Shown here: positions 32,532 through 41,510 of the stretch, in pieces
How positions within the stretch are numbered: position 1 is the stretch's first letter
Layout of the letters: each line of letters begins with the position of its first letter
Assembly: GCF_039525035.1 (NCBI RefSeq)
Contig: NZ_BAAAHE010000007.1
Span: 124,001 to 188,000, forward strand
From: Sporichthya brevicatena
Lineage (GTDB): Bacteria; Actinomycetota; Actinomycetes; Sporichthyales; Sporichthyaceae
Direction of reading: 5' to 3'
Length of the DNA stretch: 64,000 nucleotides
Notes under the pieces: generated by a model
What the model was told of the DNA's origin: nothing
The model's database searches: none
What the model saw: the letters and a program-made list of their open reading frames with translations, nothing else
Program-made: the position numbers and the translations under genes

Positions 32532-33779
32532 GTGACGATTGACGACGGTCGGCAGATCGCTCCGCCCGGATTGGACGACCTCCTCAGCGAGGAGGCCGTG
32601 AACGATCCTGTCCGTTACTACGGGCGTTTGCGAGACGTGAGTCCCGTCGTGTGGAACGCCCGTTGGAGCGGCTGGGTCGTGACCGGCTACGACGAGGTCA
32701 TCGGGGGCTACAAGAACCACGAGCAGCTGTCGTCGGACCGCTTCACCGGTCCGTTCGCCGAGTCGTTGCGCACGCAGGCCTCGACCTACGAGCAGTTGCT
32801 GACATTCCTGTCGGCGTTCTTCGTGTGGAAGGACCAGCCGTACCACACGCACATCCGCACACTCGTGAACAAGGCCTTCACGCCTCGCGCGGTCGAGGCA
32901 CTGCGACCGCGGGTGCGCGAGTTGGTCCGTCAGTTGGCGGATCCGCTTGAGGGCCGTGACGACGTCGACTTCTTCGCCGAGTTCGCTTTCCAGTTGCCGG
33001 TGATCGTCATCGCCGAGTTCCTGGGCGTCCCGCCCGAGGCGCGTGAGGACGTCAAGGTGTGGTCCGAGGATCTCGGGGCGGTCATTTTCGTCAACGGCGA
33101 CGACGACGAGCGGCACCGCAGGGGTGAGGAGGCGATGCGCAACCTCGTCGACCTGCTGCGGCCCATCGTTCGGGCGCGACGAACCGACCCACGGGACGAC
33201 TTGCTCTCCGGCATGGTCCAGGCCGAGGAACGCGGAGACTTCCTCTCCGAGGACGAGGTCATCGCCAACGCGGTGCTCATGGTGTTCGCGGGCCACGAGA
33301 CGACCATGAACCTCATAGCCAACGGCATCGTTGCCTTCGATCGGTTCCCCGAGCAGTGGCAGCGTCTGCACGACAACCCGGACCTGGCCCGCACCACCGT
33401 CGAAGAGGTGCTCCGGTACGACGGCCCGATCAAGGCCATGGCCCGCTTCGCGAAGCAACCGCTGGTCATCGGGGACCAGAAGATCGGTACGAACGACCGC
33501 GTGCTCCTGGCGATGTACGCCGCGAACCACGATCCCAAGCAGTTCGGCAACCCGGAGGAGTTCGACATCGCTCGGATGCCGAACCGGCACGCGGGCTTCG
33601 GGTATGGCATCCACATGTGCCTCGGTGCGCCGTTGGCCCGGCTGGAGGCCTCCGAGGCCTTCACCTATCTGACGGAGCGCTACTCCCGGATCGAGGTGCG
33701 GACTCCTGAACTGCGCTACAACCCGAACATGGTCTCCCGCAGCCTGAAGCGACTGCACGTCGCGCCGCACGCGCGATGA
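32532..33779 (+). CDS. Cytochrome P450 (paired with ferredoxin)
   Basis: A 415-residue P450. The I-helix is AGHETT (253-258), ExxR is E292-R295, and the heme loop 'FGYGIHMCLGAPLAR' has Cys363. The frame extends upstream to an ATG at 32484, but that collides with the divergent cyclase start; the GTG at 32532 has a purine-rich site before it and gives normal length. The ATG of a 3Fe-4S ferredoxin gene lies in its stop (ATGA), so this pair forms a complete terminal oxidase/electron donor unit. Confidence 0.88.
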   Translation: MTIDDGRQIAPPGLDDLLSEEAVNDPVRYYGRLRDVSPVVWNARWSGWVVTGYDEVIGGYKNHEQLSSDRFTGPFAESLRTQASTYEQLLTFLSAFFVWKDQPYHTHIRTLVNKAFTPRAVEALRPRVRELVRQLADPLEGRDDVDFFAEFAFQLPVIVIAEFLGVPPEAREDVKVWSEDLGAVIFVNGDDDERHRRGEEAMRNLVDLLRPIVRARRTDPRDDLLSGMVQAEERGDFLSEDEVIANAVLMVFAGHETTMNLIANGIVAFDRFPEQWQRLHDNPDLARTTVEEVLRYDGPIKAMARFAKQPLVIGDQKIGTNDRVLLAMYAANHDPKQFGNPEEFDIARMPNRHAGFGYGIHMCLGAPLARLEASEAFTYLTERYSRIEVRTPELRYNPNMVSRSLKRLHVAPHAR

Positions 33780-33970
33780 GTCTCCGAGCGGTGGTGGACC
33801 GCACCAGATGCGCGAGTGTGTCGATGTGCCTTCAGTTGGCACCGGGGGCGTTCGAGCTTGACGCCGAGGGGATCTCGACCTTCGTACCCGGGCCGGACGT
33901 GGATGAATGGGAGCTGAACGAGGCCGCCGAAGGGTGTCCGAACAGCGCGATCACGGTGGTGGTCGCGTGA
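33776..33970 (+). CDS. [3Fe-4S] ferredoxin
   Basis: A 64-residue ferredoxin of the type that serves actinobacterial P450s. Cysteines are at 12 and 18 (C-x5-C) and near the end in 'EGCPNSAI'; the missing fourth Cys (Ser/Val in its place) indicates a 3Fe-4S cluster. It lies directly between the P450 it should serve and the thiolase-like gene, overlapping both by 4 bases. Confidence 0.88.
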   Translation: MSLRAVVDRTRCASVSMCLQLAPGAFELDAEGISTFVPGPDVDEWELNEAAEGCPNSAITVVVA

Positions 33971-35007
33971 CCCGCCCGGTGTACGTGGCGGGGTCCGCCG
34001 TCACTCGCTCGTGGGCCGACGCTACCCGCAATCTCACGGAGTCGATCTTCGACGGCGTGACCGCTGCGATGGCCGACGCCGAGCTCACCATGGCGGACGT
34101 CGACGGCGTGGTCCTCTCGGCGCACGACCTCACCGACGGGCGTGGTCTGACCAGCATGGTGACGGCGCCGGCCGCGGGCGCATATTTGAAGGACGAGGTC
34201 CGCCTCGGCGACGACGGCGCCTCCGCCCTGGCGCTCGCCGCGGCGCGCATCCGCGGCGGTCATTCCGACGTCTGCGTGGTCGCGGGCTGGGGCCGCGCGA
34301 GCGAAGGGTCGCCGAACGACATCGCCCGCCAGCTCTTCGATCCCTTCACTGCTCGGCCGTTCGGTCTCACTGAACTGTCGGTGTCCGCAATGCGAGCGGC
34401 CGCGGCGCTACGAGTCTTCCCGGACTACGAGCGTTGGCGTGACGAGGTGGCATCACGGCGAGCCGGCCTACCGGCCCAGCGCGTGGCGACCGGGCCCTAC
34501 CCGCTGCGAACCTCCGACCTGCCGGTCTGGAGCGACGTGGTCGCCGCAGTCGTCCTCACCGCGGAGCCGCGCTCGGTCCAGGTGCGGGGTTTCGGCATGT
34601 CGACGGAGCCATACGACATCGGCTCCCGTGACCTGGTGGGAATGCCTGCCCTGGCGCAGGCCGGTGACCGCGCCCTGACGATGGCCGATGTGCTGATCGA
34701 GCAGGTGGACGTCCTGGAGATCGACGGCCTGACCACGTTCGACGAGGCCCTCGGCCTTGAAGCACTCCGCGCCGCCGCTCCCGGTGCTGGCATGAAGCTG
34801 CTCGCGCTCTCGCCCGACGTCAACGCCGACGGTGGTTGCGCGGCCGGCTACTGCGCCCCGGCAATGGGCCTGGTCCGCGTCTCACGGGCCCACCAGGCGC
34901 TGTTGGCCGGCGACCGGCGCTTCGCCCTGGCCACGGGGTCGTCCGTCGTGGCCGCCCAAACCCAAGCCGCAATCATCCTCGGCCGCACCGGAACGGACCG
35001 GACATGA
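33967..35007 (+). CDS. Thiolase-like protein (lipid-transfer/SCP2-x type), non-canonical
   Basis: A 346-residue protein with the thiolase fold ('ITRSWADAT', 'AMADAELTMADVDGVVLSAHD', 'DVCVVAGWGRASEG'). The Cys that attacks acyl-CoA in true thiolases should follow 'VRLGDDGASAL', but no Cys is there. Such Cys-less members (Ltp2 class) act with a DUF35 partner as retro-aldolases that cleave beta-hydroxyacyl-CoA side chains (family knowledge). The DUF35 gene is immediately downstream with an ATGA overlap, and a second thiolase-like gene follows at 36213. GTG start overlaps the ferredoxin stop. Confidence 0.75.
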   Translation: MTRPVYVAGSAVTRSWADATRNLTESIFDGVTAAMADAELTMADVDGVVLSAHDLTDGRGLTSMVTAPAAGAYLKDEVRLGDDGASALALAAARIRGGHSDVCVVAGWGRASEGSPNDIARQLFDPFTARPFGLTELSVSAMRAAAALRVFPDYERWRDEVASRRAGLPAQRVATGPYPLRTSDLPVWSDVVAAVVLTAEPRSVQVRGFGMSTEPYDIGSRDLVGMPALAQAGDRALTMADVLIEQVDVLEIDGLTTFDEALGLEALRAAAPGAGMKLLALSPDVNADGGCAAGYCAPAMGLVRVSRAHQALLAGDRRFALATGSSVVAAQTQAAIILGRTGTDRT

Positions 35008-35486
35008 ACGTCTTCACACCGACCGACGAAGCACCACTGGTCACCATCCCGGGCGAGTGGAACTTCGGATACCACTACTTCGCCGGCGAGATGGCGAGCC
35101 GCTTCTTCCACGAGCTGAGGAACAAGCGGATCGTGGGGTCGATCTGCCCATCCTGCCGGCGTGTGCTCGTGCCGGCCCGCGGGTTCTGCGACGCCTGCTT
35201 CGTTGCAGCGACCGAGCTCCGCGAGGTCGGTCTTCACGGCACGGTGGAGACCTTCACGATCCTGACCGAGCCGTTCCCCAAGCTACCGGAACCGCCGCTC
35301 GTCGTCGGACTGGTCCTTCTGGACGGAGCGGACAGTGCGGTCCTGAACGCGATCACCGGCGTGGACCTCGACGACCTCGACGCCGCCGCGAAACTGCTGC
35401 TGTCCGGACCGCGCGTCCGTGTCGAGTTCCGCGACGAGTGCGAGGGTCGGATCACCGACTTCCACTTCGTGTTGGACGAATCGTGA
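35004..35486 (+). CDS. DUF35 zinc-ribbon/OB-fold protein
   Basis: A 160-residue DUF35 protein. The rubredoxin-like zinc ribbon is C-P-S-C ... C-D-A-C (~46-63), followed by an OB-fold ('GTVETFTILTEPFP', 'VLLDGADSAVLNAI'). DUF35 proteins bind thiolase-like partners and form the acyl-CoA entry site (ChsH2 with Ltp2; BbsA with BbsB). It is placed between two thiolase-like genes, so a heteromeric lyase is likely. Overlaps both neighbours (ATGA, GTGA). Confidence 0.85.
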   Translation: MNVFTPTDEAPLVTIPGEWNFGYHYFAGEMASRFFHELRNKRIVGSICPSCRRVLVPARGFCDACFVAATELREVGLHGTVETFTILTEPFPKLPEPPLVVGLVLLDGADSAVLNAITGVDLDDLDAAAKLLLSGPRVRVEFRDECEGRITDFHFVLDES

Positions 35487-36223
35487 GGCCACCCGGGGCG
35501 GTCGCCGTCGTCACCGGTGCCGCGGGCGGACTGGGCCAGGCGATCACCGCTGCTCTGGTCGGGGACGGCGTGCATGTCGCGGCCTTGGACGTGGCCGAGG
35601 ACCCGCTGAAGGACCTGACGGATACTCACCCAGGTTCGGTCAGTCCCTTCGTCACCGACATCACCTCCTCGGACCAGGTGCGCGAGACCGTGCGACGTGT
35701 GGCCGAGGTCGGGCCGCCGCTGATCCTCATCCACAATGCCGGCCTGATCTTCGGTGCCGGTCGCATCGAGGACATCTCGGCCGACCTGTGGTCCGACGAG
35801 TTCGCGGTCCACACGACCGCGGCGCTGCTGCTCACCCAGGCAACACTGCCCGCGATGAGGGCCGCCGGTTGGGGTCGCATCGTGCACGTCTCGTCGATCG
35901 CCGCGTCGATGGGCGACTTCGGGCACGGAGCGTACGCCGCGAGCAAGGCGGCATTGTCCGGTCTGGCGAAGACGACGGCGCTGGAGGGTGCACGGCACGG
36001 CATCACTGCCAACTGTGTGCTGCCAGGTCTCGTCGACACCCCGGCCTTCCAGCAGTTTCCGGAACAGTTGCGGACGCGGATCGAGGTCACCACGGCGATA
36101 CGGCGGCCCGGCCGACCCGCCGAGGTCGCAGCGGTTGTGGCGTTCCTCGCGAGCCCGGGTGCCTCCTACCTCACAGGCCAGGACATCACTGTCGACGGGG
36201 GGCTGGGTCTCTATGTCTTCTGA
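35483..36223 (+). CDS. Short-chain dehydrogenase/reductase
   Basis: A 246-residue classical SDR. The nucleotide motif TGAAGGLG is at ~12-19, 'IHNAG' replaces NNAG, and the active site is in 'HVSSIAASMGDFGHGAYAASKAAL'. Inside an operon of acyl-CoA side-chain enzymes, a beta-hydroxyacyl-CoA or hydroxy-steroid-like substrate is likely but not shown. GTG start in the DUF35 stop; the end overlaps the thiolase-like gene by 11 bases. Confidence 0.82.
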   Translation: MRPPGAVAVVTGAAGGLGQAITAALVGDGVHVAALDVAEDPLKDLTDTHPGSVSPFVTDITSSDQVRETVRRVAEVGPPLILIHNAGLIFGAGRIEDISADLWSDEFAVHTTAALLLTQATLPAMRAAGWGRIVHVSSIAASMGDFGHGAYAASKAALSGLAKTTALEGARHGITANCVLPGLVDTPAFQQFPEQLRTRIEVTTAIRRPGRPAEVAAVVAFLASPGASYLTGQDITVDGGLGLYVF

Positions 36224-37385
36224 CGAGATCGCCGTCATCGGGGTCGGTCAGTCCGCCTACGCCCGCAACCTGGGCGCATCGACCCCGGACCTGGTTTTCG
36301 AGACCGTCAACCGGGCTCTCGTCGACGCCGGAATCACCATGGCTGACGTCGACGTCGTCGTCGGCGGCTTCGCCCCCGACGGCTTGGCGGGTGAGGCGTC
36401 GCCCGACAAGAGCTTCCTGCCGGCCGCGGGTTCGGTGGGGCGGGCGAGCTTCCGCGTGAACACCGGCGGCGCCACCGGCATCGGAGCCGCGTTCTCCGCG
36501 ATGGAGTGGCTCGAGGGCGGGATGGGCGACGTCGCCGTCGTCGTCGCGGCTGAACGCATGGCGCAGGCCGTGACGGTCCCGGCGATCTTCAACTCGATCT
36601 TCGACCCGGTCTACGAACGGGACACGGGACTGTCGACGCTCTCGATGTGCGCCATGCGCGCCACGCGGATGATGAAGCTCTGGGGATACACCCGCGAGCA
36701 GTGGGCCTCGGTGTCTGTCCGCAACTACGCGCACGCCCTACGGAATCCCTACGCGCAGATTCGTAAGCGAATCACGGTGGACGACGCGCTGAACTCCCGC
36801 ATGCTCGTGTGGCCGATCGCGCAGTACGACGCGTGCCCGATCTCCGAGGGCGTCTGCGTCGTCGTTCTCGCACGGGGTGCTGCGGTCGGGCGGAGCTCGC
36901 GCCCCGTGGCGTGGGTACGTGGGCGAGGCAGCACCTCGGACACCTACGAGATGGGGGACCGCATCGGTCGGCCGGAGGGCGATCTTGTCGAGCTGTTGTC
37001 GTTGCAGCGTTCCGCCGACCGGGCCTACGCGCAGGCCGGGATCTCCTCCGGGCACGACGCACAGGTGATCGAGGTGCACTCGCCGTTCAGCAGTGCGGAG
37101 ACCATGGCGTACATGCCGCTGAAGTTGTGCCAGGCGGCGGACGGGCCGGAGTTGGTCGCTTCCGGGTTCGGGGCATGGGGGACCGCAACGGTGCTCCAGC
37201 CCTCCGGTGGACCGCAGACCGCGAACCCGGTCGGCGCGACCGCGCTCGTCCGGCTGGCGGAGTGCGCGGAACAGGTTCGCGGTACGGCCGGCGAGCGGCA
37301 GGTGCCGGGTGCGCGGATCGCCATCGCCACCGGCCAGGGCGGCGCCAGCCAGTTCTCCACCTGCACCGTGCTGTCCGCGAACTGA
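36213..37385 (+). CDS. Thiolase-like protein (acetyl-CoA acetyltransferase fold), non-canonical
   Basis: A 390-residue thiolase-fold protein ('IAVIGVGQSAYARNLG', 'VVVAAERMAQ', 'GGPQTANPVGATALVRLAE', C-terminal 'TGQGGASQFSTCTVL'). In the position of the nucleophilic Cys it reads 'VNTGGATGIG', so the Cys is replaced by Gly and standard thiolysis is unlikely. The C-terminal glycine-rich segment keeps the later catalytic region. Together with the 33967 protein and DUF35 it may form a heteromeric lyase, as in Ltp/ChsH2 or BbsAB systems. Starts 11 bases inside the SDR gene. Confidence 0.78.
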   Translation: MSSDEIAVIGVGQSAYARNLGASTPDLVFETVNRALVDAGITMADVDVVVGGFAPDGLAGEASPDKSFLPAAGSVGRASFRVNTGGATGIGAAFSAMEWLEGGMGDVAVVVAAERMAQAVTVPAIFNSIFDPVYERDTGLSTLSMCAMRATRMMKLWGYTREQWASVSVRNYAHALRNPYAQIRKRITVDDALNSRMLVWPIAQYDACPISEGVCVVVLARGAAVGRSSRPVAWVRGRGSTSDTYEMGDRIGRPEGDLVELLSLQRSADRAYAQAGISSGHDAQVIEVHSPFSSAETMAYMPLKLCQAADGPELVASGFGAWGTATVLQPSGGPQTANPVGATALVRLAECAEQVRGTAGERQVPGARIAIATGQGGASQFSTCTVLSAN

Positions 37386-37497
37386 GGCTTGCGCACGCCG
37401 GCCCGGGTGCATTCCCGCCCACCGGAACGCGCACGCTCACCGCCGTCGCATCGGCCGCAAGATTCCCTCAGGAGCCACACTCAGGAGGCAGACGCTC

Positions 37498-38409
37498 ATG
37501 CACGTCGTCAGCAAGTTCGGCTACCTCACCCTCGGGGTCCAGGACATGGACGAGGGCGTCGACTTCTACCAGCGGATCGCGCGACTCAACCTGACCAAAC
37601 GCGATGGCAGCAGCGCGTTCCTCTCGGGTGGCGAGGAGCACCACTGGGTGCGCCTCGAGGAGAGCTCGCAAGCCGGCGCGATCCGGCTCGCCTACGAGGT
37701 CGTCGACGAGGACACCTTGACCGCCATTGCGAAGCAGCTCGCAGAGCGAGGAATGAGCTACACGGAGGGCGGCGACTACCGCACCGACGCGGTCGGGCGT
37801 TGGCTGCGTTTCGTCGATCCGGGCGGCATGGAGATCGAGCTCTACGTGTCGATGATGGCGCGCGGTGTTGCGGCTCCCGCGATGGGCGTGAACCTCGAGA
37901 AGTTCGTGCACGGCGGCATGATGGTCGCCAACTACGACGAAACGCTCTCGTTCTATCGCGAGGTTCTCGGGTTCAAGATCTCCGACCAGATCTCGAACAT
38001 GGTGACGTTCCTCCGTTGCGGCGACCGGTACCACCACAGCCTGGTCCTGATCCGTTCGCCGCAGAACAAGCCGAAATTCGACCACTTCTGCGTCGAGGTG
38101 GAGTCGATCGACGACGTCATGCGTTTCCGCAGCAACGCCGTCCGCAATCAGGTGCCGCTGCGCACCGACCTGCTCCGGCATGCGCCTTCCGGTTCGATCG
38201 GCGTGTACGTCGAGGACCAGGCGCGTGGCCTCGCCGTCGAGTTCTGCACCGGTCACCCGCAGGTCGACGACGAGACGCACTGCGCACGAGTGCTCCCGAT
38301 GTCGTTGGAGACGGTCGACATCTGGCAGTCGCCGCTGCCCGAACCGGCACCCACGCCGGCCCTGGTGCCGATGGTCGGTGCTCCGCCGGCAGTGGCGGGC
38401 GCGCAGTGA
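37498..38409 (+). CDS. Extradiol (VOC-fold) ring-cleavage dioxygenase
   Basis: A 303-residue, two-module vicinal-oxygen-chelate dioxygenase of the BphC/HsaC type, which opens a catechol ring next to its hydroxyls. The Fe(II) ligands expected in this family are seen as H138 (VHGG), H196 (FDHF) and E248 (VEF) in the C-terminal module; the N-terminal module (1-120) lacks them, as usual. A strong AGGAGG site precedes the ATG. It would supply the substrate of the hydrolase at 24356 and the trio at 18266-21131. A proline/alanine tail (~280-303) is extra. Confidence 0.88.
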   Translation: MHVVSKFGYLTLGVQDMDEGVDFYQRIARLNLTKRDGSSAFLSGGEEHHWVRLEESSQAGAIRLAYEVVDEDTLTAIAKQLAERGMSYTEGGDYRTDAVGRWLRFVDPGGMEIELYVSMMARGVAAPAMGVNLEKFVHGGMMVANYDETLSFYREVLGFKISDQISNMVTFLRCGDRYHHSLVLIRSPQNKPKFDHFCVEVESIDDVMRFRSNAVRNQVPLRTDLLRHAPSGSIGVYVEDQARGLAVEFCTGHPQVDDETHCARVLPMSLETVDIWQSPLPEPAPTPALVPMVGAPPAVAGAQ

Positions 38410-40214
38410 CTGCGCCGATCGCCCTGAAGGAGGCCAGCCTTTCCGAACTGGCTGACGTCGATGCCGGCGGCATCTTCGACGAGTGGTTGAAGCATTTCGC
38501 CGCTGCAGTCGCGAGCGGATCCGCCGAGCGCATCGCCGCCCAGTTCGCTCCGGACGGCTACTGGCGCGACCTCTTGGCCTTCACGTGGGACTTCCGGACC
38601 CGGTCCGGTCGTGAGGACATCGCCGCCGGCTTTGCGGAGACGTTGGAGCGGACCGCACCGCAGGCCGTCCGTCTTGCGGCCGAGCGAATGGCGCCGCGCG
38701 CAAGCAAGTACCTCGGCCAGCCTGTGGTCGAGGGATACGTCGACTTCGAGACCGCGGTGGGCCACGGCACGGCCTACGTGCGGTTGCGTCTGCCGGAGGG
38801 ATCCGAACGTGCGCTCGCCTGGGTGGCGCTCACGACGCTGCAGAGCCTGACCGGTCACGAGGACCGCGTCGGGGAGCGCCGCCCCACCGGCACCGAGTTC
38901 TCCTGGGAGTTCGGCGGCGACAACTGGCTCGATCTGCGCAACAAGGAGATCGAGTACAGCGACCGTGACCCGCAGGTGCTGATCATCGGCGGCGGGCAGG
39001 CCGGTCTCGCGCTCGGCGCCCGACTCAAGCAGTTCGGTGTCGACGCGCTGCTGGTCGAGAAGAACCCCCGGATCGGTGACAACTGGCGCAACCGCTACCA
39101 CTCATTGACGTTGCACAACGAGGTCTGGGCGAACTCACTGCCGTACATCCCGTTCCCCGCGACCTGGCCCACGTTCCTGCCCAAGGACAAGCTCGCCGGC
39201 TGGCTGGAGTACTACGCCGAGGCGATGGAGCTCAACGTCTGGACCGGCACCGAGCTGCTGCGTGCCTCCTTCGACGAGGAGACCGAGCGGTGGAGTGCCA
39301 CTGTCCGCCGCGCCGACGGGACCGAACGAACCCTGGCGGTGCCGCACCTTGTGTTCGCCACCGGCGGCGTCAGCGGACGGCCGAAGATGCCCTCGATGCC
39401 CGGCCTGGAGAATTTCGCCGGCGAGGTCGTCCACTCCAGTGGGTTCTCCAGCGGCACGTCCTACGCGGGCAAGAAGGCCATTGTGGTCGGGGCCGGGAAC
39501 AGTGGCCATGACGTCGCGCAGGACCTGCACGCCAACGGCGCCGCGGAGATCACGATGATCCAGCGGGGACCGACGGTCGTCGTGAGCCTGCTGCCGAGCG
39601 GAATCCTCGTCTACTCGCTCTACCGCACCGGCCCCGCCGAGGACATCGACTTCATCACCGCGGCGAACCCGTACGACCTGCTGGTGCAGAGCTATCGGTG
39701 GCTGACCAAGCGGACGAGTCAGTACGACTCCGAACTGCTGGAGGGTCTGCAGAAGGCCGGGTTCAAGGTCGGCTTCGGCGAGGACGACACCGGTTTCCAC
39801 ATGCAGTACCTGCGCCGCGGCGGTGGCTACTACATCAACGTCGGCTGCTCCGAGCTGATCATCGACGGGAAGATCCGCGTCGTGCAGGACGAGAACGTCG
39901 GCACCTTCGACCGCGACGGGCTCGTGCTCGCCGACGGCGAGAAGCTCGACGCCGACCTGGTCGTGATGGCCACCGGCTACGACAACATGCAGGAACAGAT
40001 CCGCTGGTTCTGCGGTGATGCCGTCGCGGACCGCGTCGGGCCCGTCTGGGGATGGGACGACCAGGGCTTCATGCGCAACATTTGGCGTCGGACGCCGCAG
40101 GACGGGTTGTGGGTCATGGGTGGCGGACTCAACGAGTGCCGGCTGTACTCGCGGTTCCTGGCCGTACAGATCACCGCGGCGCTGGAAGGCATCCTCCCGG
40201 AGCGTGCGTCATGA
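38406..40214 (+). CDS. Flavin-containing monooxygenase with N-terminal SnoaL-like domain
   Basis: A 602-residue protein in two parts. Residues ~20-165 look like an NTF2/SnoaL-type cone domain; from ~188 the FAD motif GGGQAG (195-200) starts a class B flavoprotein monooxygenase, with the NADPH motif GAGNSG at 362-367, the 'FATGGVSG' linker and 'VVMATGYDN' near the end. Class B enzymes add oxygen to ketones (Baeyer-Villiger) or heteroatoms. The SnoaL-like fusion recurs in actinobacterial flavoproteins but its role is unknown. Overlaps the dioxygenase stop (GTGA) and the next gene (ATGA). Confidence 0.85.
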   Translation: MTAPIALKEASLSELADVDAGGIFDEWLKHFAAAVASGSAERIAAQFAPDGYWRDLLAFTWDFRTRSGREDIAAGFAETLERTAPQAVRLAAERMAPRASKYLGQPVVEGYVDFETAVGHGTAYVRLRLPEGSERALAWVALTTLQSLTGHEDRVGERRPTGTEFSWEFGGDNWLDLRNKEIEYSDRDPQVLIIGGGQAGLALGARLKQFGVDALLVEKNPRIGDNWRNRYHSLTLHNEVWANSLPYIPFPATWPTFLPKDKLAGWLEYYAEAMELNVWTGTELLRASFDEETERWSATVRRADGTERTLAVPHLVFATGGVSGRPKMPSMPGLENFAGEVVHSSGFSSGTSYAGKKAIVVGAGNSGHDVAQDLHANGAAEITMIQRGPTVVVSLLPSGILVYSLYRTGPAEDIDFITAANPYDLLVQSYRWLTKRTSQYDSELLEGLQKAGFKVGFGEDDTGFHMQYLRRGGGYYINVGCSELIIDGKIRVVQDENVGTFDRDGLVLADGEKLDADLVVMATGYDNMQEQIRWFCGDAVADRVGPVWGWDDQGFMRNIWRRTPQDGLWVMGGGLNECRLYSRFLAVQITAALEGILPERAS

Positions 40215-41497
40215 CGGACTTCGACGTCCTCGTCGTAGGTTCCGGCATCGGTGGTCTGGCCGCGGCCGCCTCGTTGGCCCACGCGGGCAAGTCGGTGCTG
40301 GTGGTCGAGACCCACGAGCGCGTCGGGGGACGCGGGTCAACGGTCGAGATCGACGGTTTCAAGGTCAGCACCGGAGCCGTCGCGTTGGAGCTCGGCGGAC
40401 CGATGGAGGATCTGTTCCGCTCGGTCGGCGCCCCCTACGACGTCCGCCGGCCGAACGAGCCGGCTCAGTGCGTGCAGTTCCGCGGTCGCCTGTACAACAC
40501 CACGTCGCGGCCGGCGCGGCTCCTGATCGACTCAGGGCTGCGCCGCGTGGGCCGACGGCTCACCCGCGGCTGGGACGGTCCTCCGCAGGGCGACGACCCG
40601 ACGTTCGAGCAGTGGCTCTCGCGTTTCCCGGTGGGTAGGACTGTGCGCCGTCTCGGGCGCAACGTCGCCGCCGGGGTCTTCTCGGTCAACAGTGACGAGG
40701 TCTCCGCCCGGGCGATGCTCACTTACGTCACGCAGAAGAGTTTGTTCCGTGACTACGGGTTCCCGCCCGCGGGCACGATCGGCCCCATGCAGGAACTTGC
40801 GGCCGTGGTCGAGCGCCGGGGCGGCGAAGTCTGGCTGTCGTCGTCGGTGCAGAGTCTCGACGTCCGGGACGGGCTCGTCCGTGGGGCATCCGTGCGCCGC
40901 GGTGACGAGATCGTGACGGTGACCTGCCGGGCCGTCGTGAGCAACGCCGGGCCGACGGCGACGATCCAGCTCTGCGGAGACAGCGCCCTGCCGGCCGACT
41001 ACGTGTCGCTGGTGAAGGAGAAGGTGCAGCCGGCGCCCATGTTCGCCGTCACCTTCGCCTCGCGACGGCCGGTCGCGAAGCCGGCCGGGATCGTGTTCTT
41101 CGCCGACACCGAGCGCGTCTGCGCGTTGGCGCACCTGACCTCCGCATGCCCCGAGGTGGCCCCGCCCGGTTGGCACCTGTACGTCGCCTACGCGGTCCCC
41201 GTCCCTGCGATGTCGCCCTTCGACGAGGACGCGGAGCGGGCTGCCGTTCTCGCGGAACTCGACCGCGAACTCGACGGCTTCGGCGAGGCCCGGATCTTGG
41301 CCGCCCCGCTGTTGGCGGGGGACTGGCCGGCGCAGCGCGTCGTCTCCGGGTGCGAGATCGACTCGGCCACCCCGATCCCGAACCTCTGGAACGTCGGCGA
41401 CGCCACTCGCGCCTACGGCGACGGAGGGCTGCAGGGCTGCGCCACGAACGGCCGCGAGGTGTCGACCCGCGTCCTCGCCTACCTCGGACGCCGGTAG
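40211..41497 (+). CDS. FAD-dependent oxidoreductase, phytoene-desaturase-like
   Basis: A 428-residue flavoprotein. The N-terminal FAD motif 'VVGSGIGGLAAAASLAHAG' followed by 'ETHERVGGRGSTVEIDGF' is the signature of the carotenoid desaturase/amine oxidase superfamily, and 'NLWNVGDATRAYGDGGLQGCATNGRE' closes the FAD site. Members desaturate or isomerise C-C bonds, or oxidise amines. Here it follows the monooxygenase with an ATGA overlap, so it probably acts on the same hydrophobic compound. The substrate is unknown. Confidence 0.82.
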   Translation: MTDFDVLVVGSGIGGLAAAASLAHAGKSVLVVETHERVGGRGSTVEIDGFKVSTGAVALELGGPMEDLFRSVGAPYDVRRPNEPAQCVQFRGRLYNTTSRPARLLIDSGLRRVGRRLTRGWDGPPQGDDPTFEQWLSRFPVGRTVRRLGRNVAAGVFSVNSDEVSARAMLTYVTQKSLFRDYGFPPAGTIGPMQELAAVVERRGGEVWLSSSVQSLDVRDGLVRGASVRRGDEIVTVTCRAVVSNAGPTATIQLCGDSALPADYVSLVKEKVQPAPMFAVTFASRRPVAKPAGIVFFADTERVCALAHLTSACPEVAPPGWHLYVAYAVPVPAMSPFDEDAERAAVLAELDRELDGFGEARILAAPLLAGDWPAQRVVSGCEIDSATPIPNLWNVGDATRAYGDGGLQGCATNGREVSTRVLAYLGRR

Positions 41498-41510
41498 CCC
41501 GTGCGCCGGC

